This document shows, one piece after another, positions 24,493-31,363 of a stretch of DNA of 43,704 nt (position 1 is its first letter; each line of letters begins with the position of its first letter). A program made the translations under genes and the position numbers. Under the pieces are notes generated by a model. The model did not search any database and was not told the DNA's origin. It saw nothing but the letters and a program-made list of their open reading frames with translations. Location: the NCBI GenBank assembly GCA_021797815.1, contig JAJZYZ010000017.1, positions 1-43,704 on the forward strand, written 5' to 3'. Source of the DNA: Bacillota bacterium. Its GTDB lineage: Bacteria; Bacillota; Sulfobacillia; Sulfobacillales; JAIMBI01.

Positions 24493-24523
24493 AAACAGGA
24501 CCGGCTTTGCCGGGCCTGTTTCC
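24491..24523 (+). terminator. Strong hairpin after the BNR gene
   Basis: GGAAACAGG (24491-24499) pairs with CCTGTTTCC (24515-24523), and CCGGC (24501-24505) pairs with GCCGG (24509-24513) around a TTT loop. That gives 14 pairs with one A/G mismatch. Flanking GCAC and GTGC could extend it. No U-tract follows on either strand, so it may mark RNA 3' ends or block read-through rather than act as a classical intrinsic terminator. Confidence 0.5.
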
Positions 24524-24833
24524 TTGCGTGCACGATCTCGCTCATATGGGCGGGCGTGCCGGCCAACACGTCCGATCCCGCGTACAGGGAGCGCTTGACC
24601 CGTGCGCGCGTGGAGCACGGTCTTCGTCCGGCGATAACCAACGAGCGGTCCCACGTCGCCAAGCAAGCAGACCGTTACGGCCCAGCAGGTACCGATGGGC
24701 CGCCGAGGACTGGCCGAACGACCCTGTGAGCGGGGAGCACCGCCCCTTACTGTTGAAAGGTGCCCGGGACAAGGGCGACTGCGGAGTCCTAAGACAGGGA
24801 GATCGGCGGATCCGAAGAAAGAGGTGGATGTTA

Positions 24834-24917
24834 ATGGCGGTTGGCGACATACTGGCAGGGGTAGCGATTGTGGTAACGTTTGTGGTGTTCCTGGCCTGGC
24901 CGGTGCATCACCACTGA
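24834..24917 (+). CDS. 27-residue single-span membrane protein, candidate small subunit of the bc complex
   Basis: The ATG at 24834 has GAGGTGG seven bases upstream, and the frame encodes 27 residues to TGA at 24915-24917. Residues 6-22 form one hydrophobic helix (ILAGVAIVVTFVVFLAW) after a short MAVGD start, and the C-terminus ends in three His. The cytochrome b6-like gene begins 32 bases later. Size and position recall the tiny single-span subunits (PetG, PetL, PetM) of cytochrome b6f, but no homology can be claimed at this length. Another ATG at 24828 is in frame but too close to the ribosome binding site. Confidence 0.6.
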   Translation: MAVGDILAGVAIVVTFVVFLAWPVHHH

Positions 24918-24949
24918 GGTTTCGCTCGTAAGGGAGGCAGCGTCGCCCT

Positions 24950-25588
24950 GTGAATTGGACCGATTATCTTCGCGACAAGATGGGGCAGCTGTTTTCCGTG
25001 GATGTTTGGCTCCCGCGTGACCTTCCCGAGTATGCATTCGGCGTACTCTACACCCTTGGTTCGCTTACCGCTTCCAGCTTTGTAATCCTGGTCGTGTCGG
25101 GCGTGGTGATGGCTGCCAACGGGCCCCAGTGGTGGGCTGTCTCCGCCATCGGCTTCTTCGTCCGCGGCGTGCACTTCTGGTCGGTGCAGGCCTTTTTCTT
25201 TTTCATGATCCTGCACCTGCTGCGGGTGTTCTTTTCGGGCGCCTGGCGAGGTGGGCGTGAGCGGACGTGGCTTCTTGGGACCCTGTCGCTTCTGATTGCG
25301 GTTCCGACGGCCTTTACCGGCTATCTCATGCGGGGCGATTTTTATTCTCAGTGGAACGCTGTTCAGGCCAAAGACGGGCTGAACGCCCTCGGACTGGCGT
25401 GGTTTAACGTGCTGGACGCCGGCCAGATGTACGGCCTGCACGTTGTGGTGCTGCCCCTGATTTTGGGTGTGCTGATCATGCTGCACATCATCCTGATCCG
25501 GGTAAAGGGCGTGGTGCCGCCCTATCCGAGCCGCGGCGAGACACCGACCGTCGGGGACGGGGAGGGCGTGCGCGATGCCGAATCCTAA
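24950..25588 (+). CDS. Cytochrome b6-like N-terminal cytochrome b subunit
   Basis: A 212-residue four-helix cytochrome b that binds two b haems and carries electrons across the membrane from quinol. The haem-ligand pairs are His75/His89 (13 residues between) and His164/His179 (14 between). The 14-residue spacing in the fourth helix is the b6/Gram-positive type rather than the bc1 type. There is no cysteine anywhere, so the covalent extra haem c of b6 and Bacillus QcrB cannot attach here. The usual GYLLPWD turn reads GYLMRGD (124-130). The GTG start has AGGGAGG 12 bases upstream. The gene overlaps the next by 14 bases. Confidence 0.88.
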   Translation: MNWTDYLRDKMGQLFSVDVWLPRDLPEYAFGVLYTLGSLTASSFVILVVSGVVMAANGPQWWAVSAIGFFVRGVHFWSVQAFFFFMILHLLRVFFSGAWRGGRERTWLLGTLSLLIAVPTAFTGYLMRGDFYSQWNAVQAKDGLNALGLAWFNVLDAGQMYGLHVVVLPLILGVLIMLHIILIRVKGVVPPYPSRGETPTVGDGEGVRDAES

Positions 25589-26531
25589 GATTGACCTCAC
25601 GCATCGGTACCGGTACGTGCCGTCCGACTTCGTCAAGCATCTCGGGATGACCACCCTGGTCATCGCGGTACTGGCGGTCGTGCTGTCGGCGGTGTTCCGC
25701 GAGCCGGTCCGTCCCGCGCTTAAAATCTCGACGATTGCCACCAAGACCCCGGTGCTGTTCGAGAAGGTGGCGATGGGGGATTTGACCGGCACGGGTCAAA
25801 TTGCTACCTATGGACCGCCCTACAATTCTTCCCAGGGCAACGTGCAGAGCCCCATGCAGAATATCGTGGGTGTGATTCACCCCGTCAATCCCAAGGTTGA
25901 CTTCGTCTTGACGCCGCTTAAAATGGCCGCGTCCCTCAATCCGGCCGTGGGGACCGCGCTTCACACCTGGGACGCCGCTCCGGCCTCACGGCAGACGGCG
26001 TGGGCAGACCGTTATCAGGCGGCCCTGGCCCACGCCCGTGTCGTCGGCGGGCAGGTGGTGGTGCCCGCCGGCGCCTACGGTCCCGTGCCCACAATGATGC
26101 GGGGCCTCTTGGAGCTCGGGCGCAGCGGCCTGATGACGGGTGCCCTCAACCGGAGCCCGGCCGACTACCAGTTTGACAACATGTACGGCCTGCTGTTTAT
26201 CCAGGGCGCGCCACTTCATAATGCGGCCAGCCGGCTGGAACTGCTGGGCAACCAGTGGGGCATCATCCACGAAGAAAACGCTCCGTATCCGGGACCGTGG
26301 TGGATGACGATTGTCACGGCCATCTACCAGATCCCCTTCGTGGCCCATGCGTCCTCCGGCGATGCCATGGCGCTCACGATCGGAATGCTCCTGTTTCTCG
26401 TCTTGATGTTCGCCCCCTGGATTCCCGGCATCAACCGGCTTCCTCGCCATCTCGGCGTATATCGCCTCATCTGGAAAAATTACTATCACGACCATGACGA
26501 TCCGAAGCCGGGTGGGGAGGCGTCTCCATGA
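25575..26531 (+). CDS. Subunit-IV-like cytochrome b C-terminal protein with a large extracytoplasmic insert
   Basis: A 318-residue protein. Helix one (about 22-42) ends in VFREP, like the start of subunit IV of b6f. The segment YPGPWWMTIV at 238-247 aligns in position with the quinol-oxidation-site PEWY motif, but the catalytic Glu is missing. Helix two (about 265-285) is followed by a PGINRLPRHLGVYRLIW segment (284-300), resembling the end of cytochrome b C-terminal domains in some acidophilic Bacillota and archaea. Between the helices lies a polar region of about 200 residues predicted outside the membrane, much larger than in normal subunit IV. It probably pairs with the b6-like protein. 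Assignment rests on these motifs and the operon. Confidence 0.7.
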   Translation: MPNPKIDLTHRYRYVPSDFVKHLGMTTLVIAVLAVVLSAVFREPVRPALKISTIATKTPVLFEKVAMGDLTGTGQIATYGPPYNSSQGNVQSPMQNIVGVIHPVNPKVDFVLTPLKMAASLNPAVGTALHTWDAAPASRQTAWADRYQAALAHARVVGGQVVVPAGAYGPVPTMMRGLLELGRSGLMTGALNRSPADYQFDNMYGLLFIQGAPLHNAASRLELLGNQWGIIHEENAPYPGPWWMTIVTAIYQIPFVAHASSGDAMALTIGMLLFLVLMFAPWIPGINRLPRHLGVYRLIWKNYYHDHDDPKPGGEASP

Positions 26532-26719
26532 AAGGCAGGCGCCGCATGCCGCTCCGGGTCGTCCTTCGTTTTGCCGCCGGCGCCATGCTTGGCATCTACG
26601 GGCTCGGCCGCATGGGCGACAGTCTCTTTCCGTTCCGTCCAGGATCGTTCGGACTCGGGATCGGTCTCCTGGCGGTCGGCGCCTTCACCCTCTTGGGACT
26701 CATGACCGCCCGAGGCTAG
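26528..26719 (+). CDS. 63-residue two-span membrane protein of the bc locus
   Basis: It starts in an ATGA overlap with the preceding subunit, with GGGGAGG six bases upstream, and encodes a basic N-terminus (KGRRRMP) and two hydrophobic spans (about 10-25 and 41-59). No family is recognised. Translational coupling to the cytochrome b genes makes it a likely accessory or assembly subunit of the same complex. No Rieske protein or cytochrome c gene follows; the next gene is on the other strand. Confidence 0.65.
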   Translation: MKGRRRMPLRVVLRFAAGAMLGIYGLGRMGDSLFPFRPGSFGLGIGLLAVGAFTLLGLMTARG

Positions 26720-26767
26720 CGGCGCCCGACCTTGCGATCGTGCCTCTCACGGCGGCGGCCAACTCCG

Positions 26768-27226
26768 CTAAATCGGAGGCCGAACCACCAGGACCGGGAC
26801 GCGCGCCAGCCGGATGACCATGTCGGTGACGCTGCCCATGACGAGACGCCCGAGACCACCACGGCCATGCGTGGACATGGCCACCAGGTCGGCTCCATGT
26901 TTCTCGACCGCGTCCAGGATTCCACGGGGCAGCGTCCCGACGTGAGCGTCCACCGTGATCCGGTCGTCGGCGACCTGCATCTGCGCCTTCACCGAGGCCA
27001 GGTACTCTTCGGTATCCCGGGTCTGCTCGTCAATCGGGGGCATCGCCACGTCCCAGGTACCCACCGGCCCCCAGCCGGCGGCCGCTCCGCCCCACGTGGT
27101 GGGAGTGGGCACTACCACACTCACCAGTACGATGCGGGCGTCCAGGTCGCGGGCAAGATCGAGAGCGGTGGGGATGATGGCCTCGGCGAGGGCCGATCCG
27201 TCGAGCGGGATCAAGATGCACTTCAT
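26768..27226 (-). CDS. Universal stress protein (UspA family)
   Basis: A 152-residue UspA-fold protein. It starts MKCILIPLDGS, and the nucleotide-binding segment is STHGRGGLGRLVMGSVT (118-134), close to the G-x2-G-x9-G-S ATP motif with Ser at its first Gly. It is therefore probably of the ATP-binding type that senses energy or redox stress. An insert rich in Gly/Trp/Pro (about 41-65) is longer than usual. The ATG has GAGGAGGAG upstream, overlapping the stop of the FAD oxidoreductase gene. The two form a two-gene operon with 15 bases between. Confidence 0.9.
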   Translation of the reverse strand: MKCILIPLDGSALAEAIIPTALDLARDLDARIVLVSVVVPTPTTWGGAAAGWGPVGTWDVAMPPIDEQTRDTEEYLASVKAQMQVADDRITVDAHVGTLPRGILDAVEKHGADLVAMSTHGRGGLGRLVMGSVTDMVIRLARVPVLVVRPPI

Positions 27227-27241
27227 GACACTTGCTCCTCC

Positions 27242-28360
27242 TCAGGTGGCGCTTTTGGAAGGGTCCGGGTCAAAGGAACGGTCCGGGCGGAACGCTGAAA
27301 AATCGGTCGGGATCGCGCGGCCGGCTATCTCGTCTGCCACAAGCGAGGCTGAATAGGGACCCAGAAGAAGTCCGCCGGGCCCATGCCCGGTCAGCACGTA
27401 AAGACCCGGCACATCGCCCATGGCCCCCATGAGGGGTCGGCCGTCGATGGAGGCGGGGCGAAGGCCGACGCGCCATTCACGGATGACCGCGGGCCGAACG
27501 CCGGGAGCAACCCGGAACAGTTCCGCCAGCACCTCGGCCTGCCCTTCCGCCGTCAGCCAGGGGGCGTAACCGGATCCTGCCTCGCGGGTGGCGCCTGCCA
27601 CGATGTGACCATCCGGCCACGGCAGCACGTAATGGCCGCGAAACCCTTCCAGGATCGGCCACACGGGACCCTGGGCCGGTGGATGGTCTACATGCACGAT
27701 CTGCCCACGGTGCGGCACCACCGGCACCGTGGGAGCGATGGCGTCCAGAAGGCGGGTCGACCAGGCACCGGCCGCCACCACCACGGCGTCGGCCTGCACC
27801 GCTCCCGCGGACGTATAGACCCCGCCGATGCTGCCGTCCCCGGCGTCAAGGGCCAGGACCTCGCGCTGCTCGAATCGCGCACCCTGCTCGATGGCCGCGG
27901 CCCGGAGGCGCGCTTCGAGGTAGCGACCGTCAACCCGCGCGGCCCGATCGTCAAACAGGACGCCAGTTACGGGTCCGAGCGCCGGAAACCGCCGACGGAG
28001 CTCCTCTGGATCCATGTCGCTGACGGCAGCCGACCTTCCTCGGAGGGCCTCCCGCGTCTTCTGGAACCGCTCCTCATCGCCCGCGAGCGCCACGAGGGCG
28101 AGCCCGCTCAGGCCGTAGGCGATGGCGTCGGCCCCCAGGGCGGCCACCAGATCCGTGTAGTAGGCGAACGCCCGCCGGGACAGCTCGTGATAGGGCGTGT
28201 CGGACACACCCGAGGTTTCGCCGGACAGAATCCCGGCGCCGGCCGAGGTGGCCCTTCCGGCATCGTGGCGATCAAACACCCAGGCTTCGATGCCGCGTTG
28301 GGCCAGTTCGTAGGCCAGGGCCGAGCCCATGAGACCGCCGCCCGCCACCACCACACGCAT
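27242..28360 (-). CDS. FAD-dependent amino acid/glycine oxidase-type oxidoreductase
   Basis: A 372-residue DAO-family flavoprotein. The dinucleotide-binding motif GGGLMG (7-12) ends at Asp30, and GAGILSGE (about 47-54) fits the ThiO/DadA subgroup. A C-terminal LTGHGPGGLLLGP segment completes the FAD site. It probably oxidises glycine, sarcosine or a D-amino acid. No thiamine genes are adjacent, so a ThiO role is not implied. The ATG at 28360 follows GAAAGGAAGG, while the longer frame from a GTG at 28378 would include that site. It is the first gene of the operon with the universal stress protein. Confidence 0.85.
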   Translation of the reverse strand: MRVVVAGGGLMGSALAYELAQRGIEAWVFDRHDAGRATSAGAGILSGETSGVSDTPYHELSRRAFAYYTDLVAALGADAIAYGLSGLALVALAGDEERFQKTREALRGRSAAVSDMDPEELRRRFPALGPVTGVLFDDRAARVDGRYLEARLRAAAIEQGARFEQREVLALDAGDGSIGGVYTSAGAVQADAVVVAAGAWSTRLLDAIAPTVPVVPHRGQIVHVDHPPAQGPVWPILEGFRGHYVLPWPDGHIVAGATREAGSGYAPWLTAEGQAEVLAELFRVAPGVRPAVIREWRVGLRPASIDGRPLMGAMGDVPGLYVLTGHGPGGLLLGPYSASLVADEIAGRAIPTDFSAFRPDRSFDPDPSKSAT

Positions 28361-28372
28361 GGACAGCCTTCC

Positions 28373-28389
28373 TTTCACGTTTCACGTCT
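28373..28389. repeat. Short heptad repeat TTTCACG, copy 2
   Basis: TTTCACGTTTCACGTCT differs by one base from the copy at 19911-19927. On the minus strand it is GTGAAAC-type and lies directly before the ribosome binding site of the FAD oxidoreductase gene, overlapping its possible upstream GTG. Confidence 0.4.
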
Positions 28390-28537
28390 GTGCCCGTCCA
28401 AGCCCCTCCCGCCCCGTCCGGCAACAAGGTCCCTGGCACGTCCGGCACCGGTGGCTCCCGTTTTCTTTACATTAGCAATTTCGCCGCTTGATGGGGGCGG
28501 CGCAGGGGAGGAGCCGCCGGACGCGAATCTCTGGCCC

Positions 28538-29782
28538 ATGCCGCATCCCACCTCCAGCACTCATCGCCGTTTCGGCCCGCGCGGTCCGAACGCCGTCGCC
28601 ATACTGTGGACAGAGCCGGCCTGGTCTCTGGCCATGGCCTGGCAGACCTCATACCTTACCGTCTATCTCGTGCGGATGGGGCTCTCACCGGCCGGTGTTG
28701 GGGCCGCGGTGGGCGCGGCGGCCGTGGTGCAGGTGGCGGGGCTGTTGATGAGCGGCTATCTGGTCGACCACCTCGGCCGCAAGACGGTCATCATGGCCGG
28801 GGACTTCATCGGGTGGGTCCTGGTGCTCGGGCTGTGGGTGATGGATCCGAGACCTCTCATGCTGGCTCTCGGGGTCGTGCTCCTAAACGGCTTCGCCTTC
28901 GTGACCCCGGCCTGGAACAGCCTGTTTGCCGAAGATGTGGAGCCGGCCCGCGTCTCCTACTACTTCCTCATCCTGCAGCAGCTCACCCTCTTCGGGGGAC
29001 TTCTGGTCCCCATCATGGCGCCGGTCGTGGCCCGGATGGGGGTGCGGGCGTCGGGTCACCTGGCCCTGTCCATATCCTGGCCGCTGGTGAGCGCGGCGTG
29101 GCTCTTGCGGGTTTTGTGGCTCCGGGAGTCGTCGGTCGGCCACGCACAGCGAGCCGCGCGTCGGGCCGGGACTCACCCGCCGCTGGGCGATCGCCTCCGT
29201 GCCGGACTCCACGGGGCGAATCTGGTTCTGGCTGGCCTCAGGGTGCTCATCCAGGTGGCGGTGGGACTCTGGGCCACCTTTGCGCCCCTCATTCTGGTTG
29301 CGCACCGCGCCGAGGCGCTCCCGCCCTCCACCTTGGCCTTCCTGCCGCTCGGCAGCACCGTGGCGGGAGGCCTTGTGCTGGTCCTGCAGCGCCGCTGGCG
29401 GAAGGCGGTGCCGGCGCGAGTCATGGGCGCCGCCCTGGTCATGATGGTGGCCGGAATGGCGACCGTCAGCCTGGCGCCGGCGGGCCGACTGGTTCCGGTG
29501 CTGGTTGCCTGGGCATTGGTAGCGGCCGGTCAGGCCCTCTTCTGGACCCTTCACACCACGCAATGGATGGCCGCACTGCCGGATGCCGCCCGGGTTGATG
29601 TGCAGGCCTGGGTAGGCGCCGTCTCCGCCATCCTGATGGCGGTGCTGGCGCCCCTTCTGGCCGGACTTATCCCTTATATGCCCCGGAGCATCAACGGAAC
29701 CTGGACCGTTCTGACCGCGGCCGGCCTCGTGGTGCTTGTGCTCGGCCGCGGACAGCTCAGGTCTTTATCCCGCAGATCGTGA
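28538..29782 (+). CDS. Major facilitator superfamily transporter
   Basis: A 414-residue, 12-span MFS protein. Motif A after helix two is GYLVDHLGRKTVI (an intact D-x2-G-R-K core), placing it with drug/metabolite:H+ antiporters. A basic, Arg-rich central loop lies near residues 200-225. The ATG at 28538 is preceded by GGGGAGGAG only about 25 bases upstream, so initiation is uncertain; no better in-frame start is visible. An open frame continues far upstream across the opposite-strand oxidoreductase gene but is non-coding in character. The gene converges on patB with ten bases between stops. Confidence 0.82.
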   Translation: MPHPTSSTHRRFGPRGPNAVAILWTEPAWSLAMAWQTSYLTVYLVRMGLSPAGVGAAVGAAAVVQVAGLLMSGYLVDHLGRKTVIMAGDFIGWVLVLGLWVMDPRPLMLALGVVLLNGFAFVTPAWNSLFAEDVEPARVSYYFLILQQLTLFGGLLVPIMAPVVARMGVRASGHLALSISWPLVSAAWLLRVLWLRESSVGHAQRAARRAGTHPPLGDRLRAGLHGANLVLAGLRVLIQVAVGLWATFAPLILVAHRAEALPPSTLAFLPLGSTVAGGLVLVLQRRWRKAVPARVMGAALVMMVAGMATVSLAPAGRLVPVLVAWALVAAGQALFWTLHTTQWMAALPDAARVDVQAWVGAVSAILMAVLAPLLAGLIPYMPRSINGTWTVLTAAGLVVLVLGRGQLRSLSRRS

Positions 29783-29792
29783 GTCGGTCGCC

Positions 29793-30977
29793 TCAGGCGT
29801 GAGCCCTGGCGCCGACAGCGTTCTTGATGCGGTCAAGCCCCTCGGCGACGAGAGAGCGGGGCATCGCCATGTTCATGCGCATGAAGCCCGAACCGCCGGT
29901 GCCGAAACCGGCTCCGTCGTTCAAGGCCACAGCCGCCTCCTGGTACATGAAGTGGGCGAGCCCCTGGTCGTCGAGCTCCAGACCGCGGCAGTCGAGCCAG
30001 ATCATATACGTGCCTTCAGGGCGGATCGCACGGATGCGCGGGATCTCCTCGGAAAACGTCTTCATGACCATGTCCCGGGTGCCGCCGATATATGCGAGGA
30101 GCTGGTCGAGCCACTCGGCGCCGTGACCGTAACCCGCCATCAGGGCGGCCATGCCGAAGGCCGACATGTGCCCGGCACCAAACGCGCCCTGGACCGCCGT
30201 ATATTGGGCGCGGCGCGCCTCGTCCGGTATCACCACCACCGATGACCGGAGGCCGGCGATGCCAAACGTCTTGCTGGGGGCGTACAGGGTGGCCGAGGAA
30301 GCGGCGAAGTCGGGCCCGAGGCTCGGGTAGGGCACGTGTTGGTACTCCGGGTACACAAGGTCGCTGTGAATTTCATCCGACAAGACGTAAACGCCTGCTT
30401 CCAGCAGGAGTTCGGCCGCCGGACGCAGTTCCTCCTCGGTCCACACTCTGCCCACCGGGTTGTGCGGGTTGCAGAGGATGGCCAGTTTCGGCTTGTGCTC
30501 CGCCAGCACCGTCCGCAGGTTGTCGAGGTCCATCCGGTACGTCGTGCCGTCAAAGACGAGCGGCGACTCCACGATCCGGCGGCGCTGGCCTTCGGTGACG
30601 CCGAAGAAGGGGTGATAAACGGGCGGGAACACCAGAATCTCGTCACCGGGGTCGGTGTAGGCGGCAATGGCGATGGCGATGCCCTGAACCACGCCGTTCG
30701 CATGCACCAGCCATTCGCCCTCCGGCTGCCAGCCGTGGCGGCCGTAGAGCCAGCGACGAATCACCTCTTCGTATCCGGCCGGACGGCCGGTGTAGCCGAA
30801 AATGCCGTGGCGCGCGCGGGTCTGGAGCGCCTCTTGAATGGCGGGCGCGGTCAGGAAATCCATGTCGGCCACCCACATGGGGAGGGCGTCTGGATTTCCG
30901 AAGTGCGAACCCAACATATCCCATTTGATGGCGTCCGTACCGCGGCGGTCGACCAATTCGTCAAAATTGTACGTCAC
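29793..30977 (-). CDS. patB: PatB/MalY-type pyridoxal-phosphate C-S lyase
   Basis: A 394-residue fold-type-I PLP enzyme. The PatB/MalY signature NFDELVDRRGTDAIKWD (4-20) is followed by MWVADMDF (34-41), FGYTGRP (60-66), CNPHNPVGR (169-177), DEIHSDL (201-207), and the Schiff-base lysine Lys236 in SKTFGIAG. Members cleave cystathionine or cysteine conjugates to a thiol, pyruvate and ammonia, or act as aminotransferases. The GTG at 30977 is preferred because GAGGAG lies seven bases upstream; the longer frame (to 31052) adds a sequence unlike the family. It lies downstream of the second BNR gene on the same strand, but a terminator separates them. Confidence 0.9.
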   Translation of the reverse strand: MTYNFDELVDRRGTDAIKWDMLGSHFGNPDALPMWVADMDFLTAPAIQEALQTRARHGIFGYTGRPAGYEEVIRRWLYGRHGWQPEGEWLVHANGVVQGIAIAIAAYTDPGDEILVFPPVYHPFFGVTEGQRRRIVESPLVFDGTTYRMDLDNLRTVLAEHKPKLAILCNPHNPVGRVWTEEELRPAAELLLEAGVYVLSDEIHSDLVYPEYQHVPYPSLGPDFAASSATLYAPSKTFGIAGLRSSVVVIPDEARRAQYTAVQGAFGAGHMSAFGMAALMAGYGHGAEWLDQLLAYIGGTRDMVMKTFSEEIPRIRAIRPEGTYMIWLDCRGLELDDQGLAHFMYQEAAVALNDGAGFGTGGSGFMRMNMAMPRSLVAEGLDRIKNAVGARAHA

Positions 30978-31363
30978 GTTGCTGCTCCTCTCTCTCTTCG
31001 AGGGACTCACTTTCCGTTCGCGACTGAGGCTTGGGATTCCTGTCACAAACATGAGAAGCGCCTTGCAAGTTTGGGCGACGGTCCCTTCGCCCGGCTACCG
31101 TTCGTGACGCTCACTGCCTGCGGACGACCGGCGTCAGGCTCAGCGCCCGCGCAGCACGCAGGGTGAGCAGGGGCCGCGTCCTCGCCCCGGGCCGGGATTC
31201 CTTCCATGGCGGGCTCGTGGCTTCATTCCCTTCTGCCGCCTGCTTACAGCATAAAGAAGCCGGGGCGTTGTGGACGCCCCGGCCTCCCGATTCGACATCT
31301 TTCTTCCTGTACCCCCGACGTTCTTTCGCCCCTACGCGTCGTGCGCGTCCGTATCTGCTGCCG
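30978..31363. other. 386-base stretch between the BNR paralogue 2 and patB
   Basis: On the minus strand it holds the terminator at 31251-31283, then about 270 bases of leader before patB. CTGACGC and GCGTCAC in that leader can pair. No promoter is convincing: TTGCAA (minus strand, 31069 to 31064) has no -10 box at the right distance. No gene was recognised. Confidence 0.45.
31251..31283 (-). terminator. Intrinsic terminator after BNR paralogue 2
   Basis: GCCGGGGCGT (31259-31268) and ACGCCCCGGC (31274-31283) form a perfect ten-pair stem with a five-base loop. Read on the minus strand, the stem is followed by TTCTTTAT. It lies 81 bases past the stop of the 31364-34525 gene, so it probably ends that transcript before patB. 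Confidence 0.72.

Larger units (their letters stand above)
24438..24833. other. 396-base stretch between the BNR gene and the cytochrome bc locus
   Basis: It begins with a degenerate octamer array and a strong hairpin (separate entries), consistent with a transcription end for the BNR gene. The remaining 300 bases show no gene and no convincing promoter. TTGACC at 24595-24600 lacks a -10 partner. The last 15 bases hold the ribosome binding site of the small membrane protein. Confidence 0.45.

Noticed and set aside
27383-28537. Long in-frame upstream extension of the MFS gene
   Set aside because: It is antisense to a clear FAD oxidoreductase gene, its translation has shadow-frame composition, and MFS homology starts after 28538.
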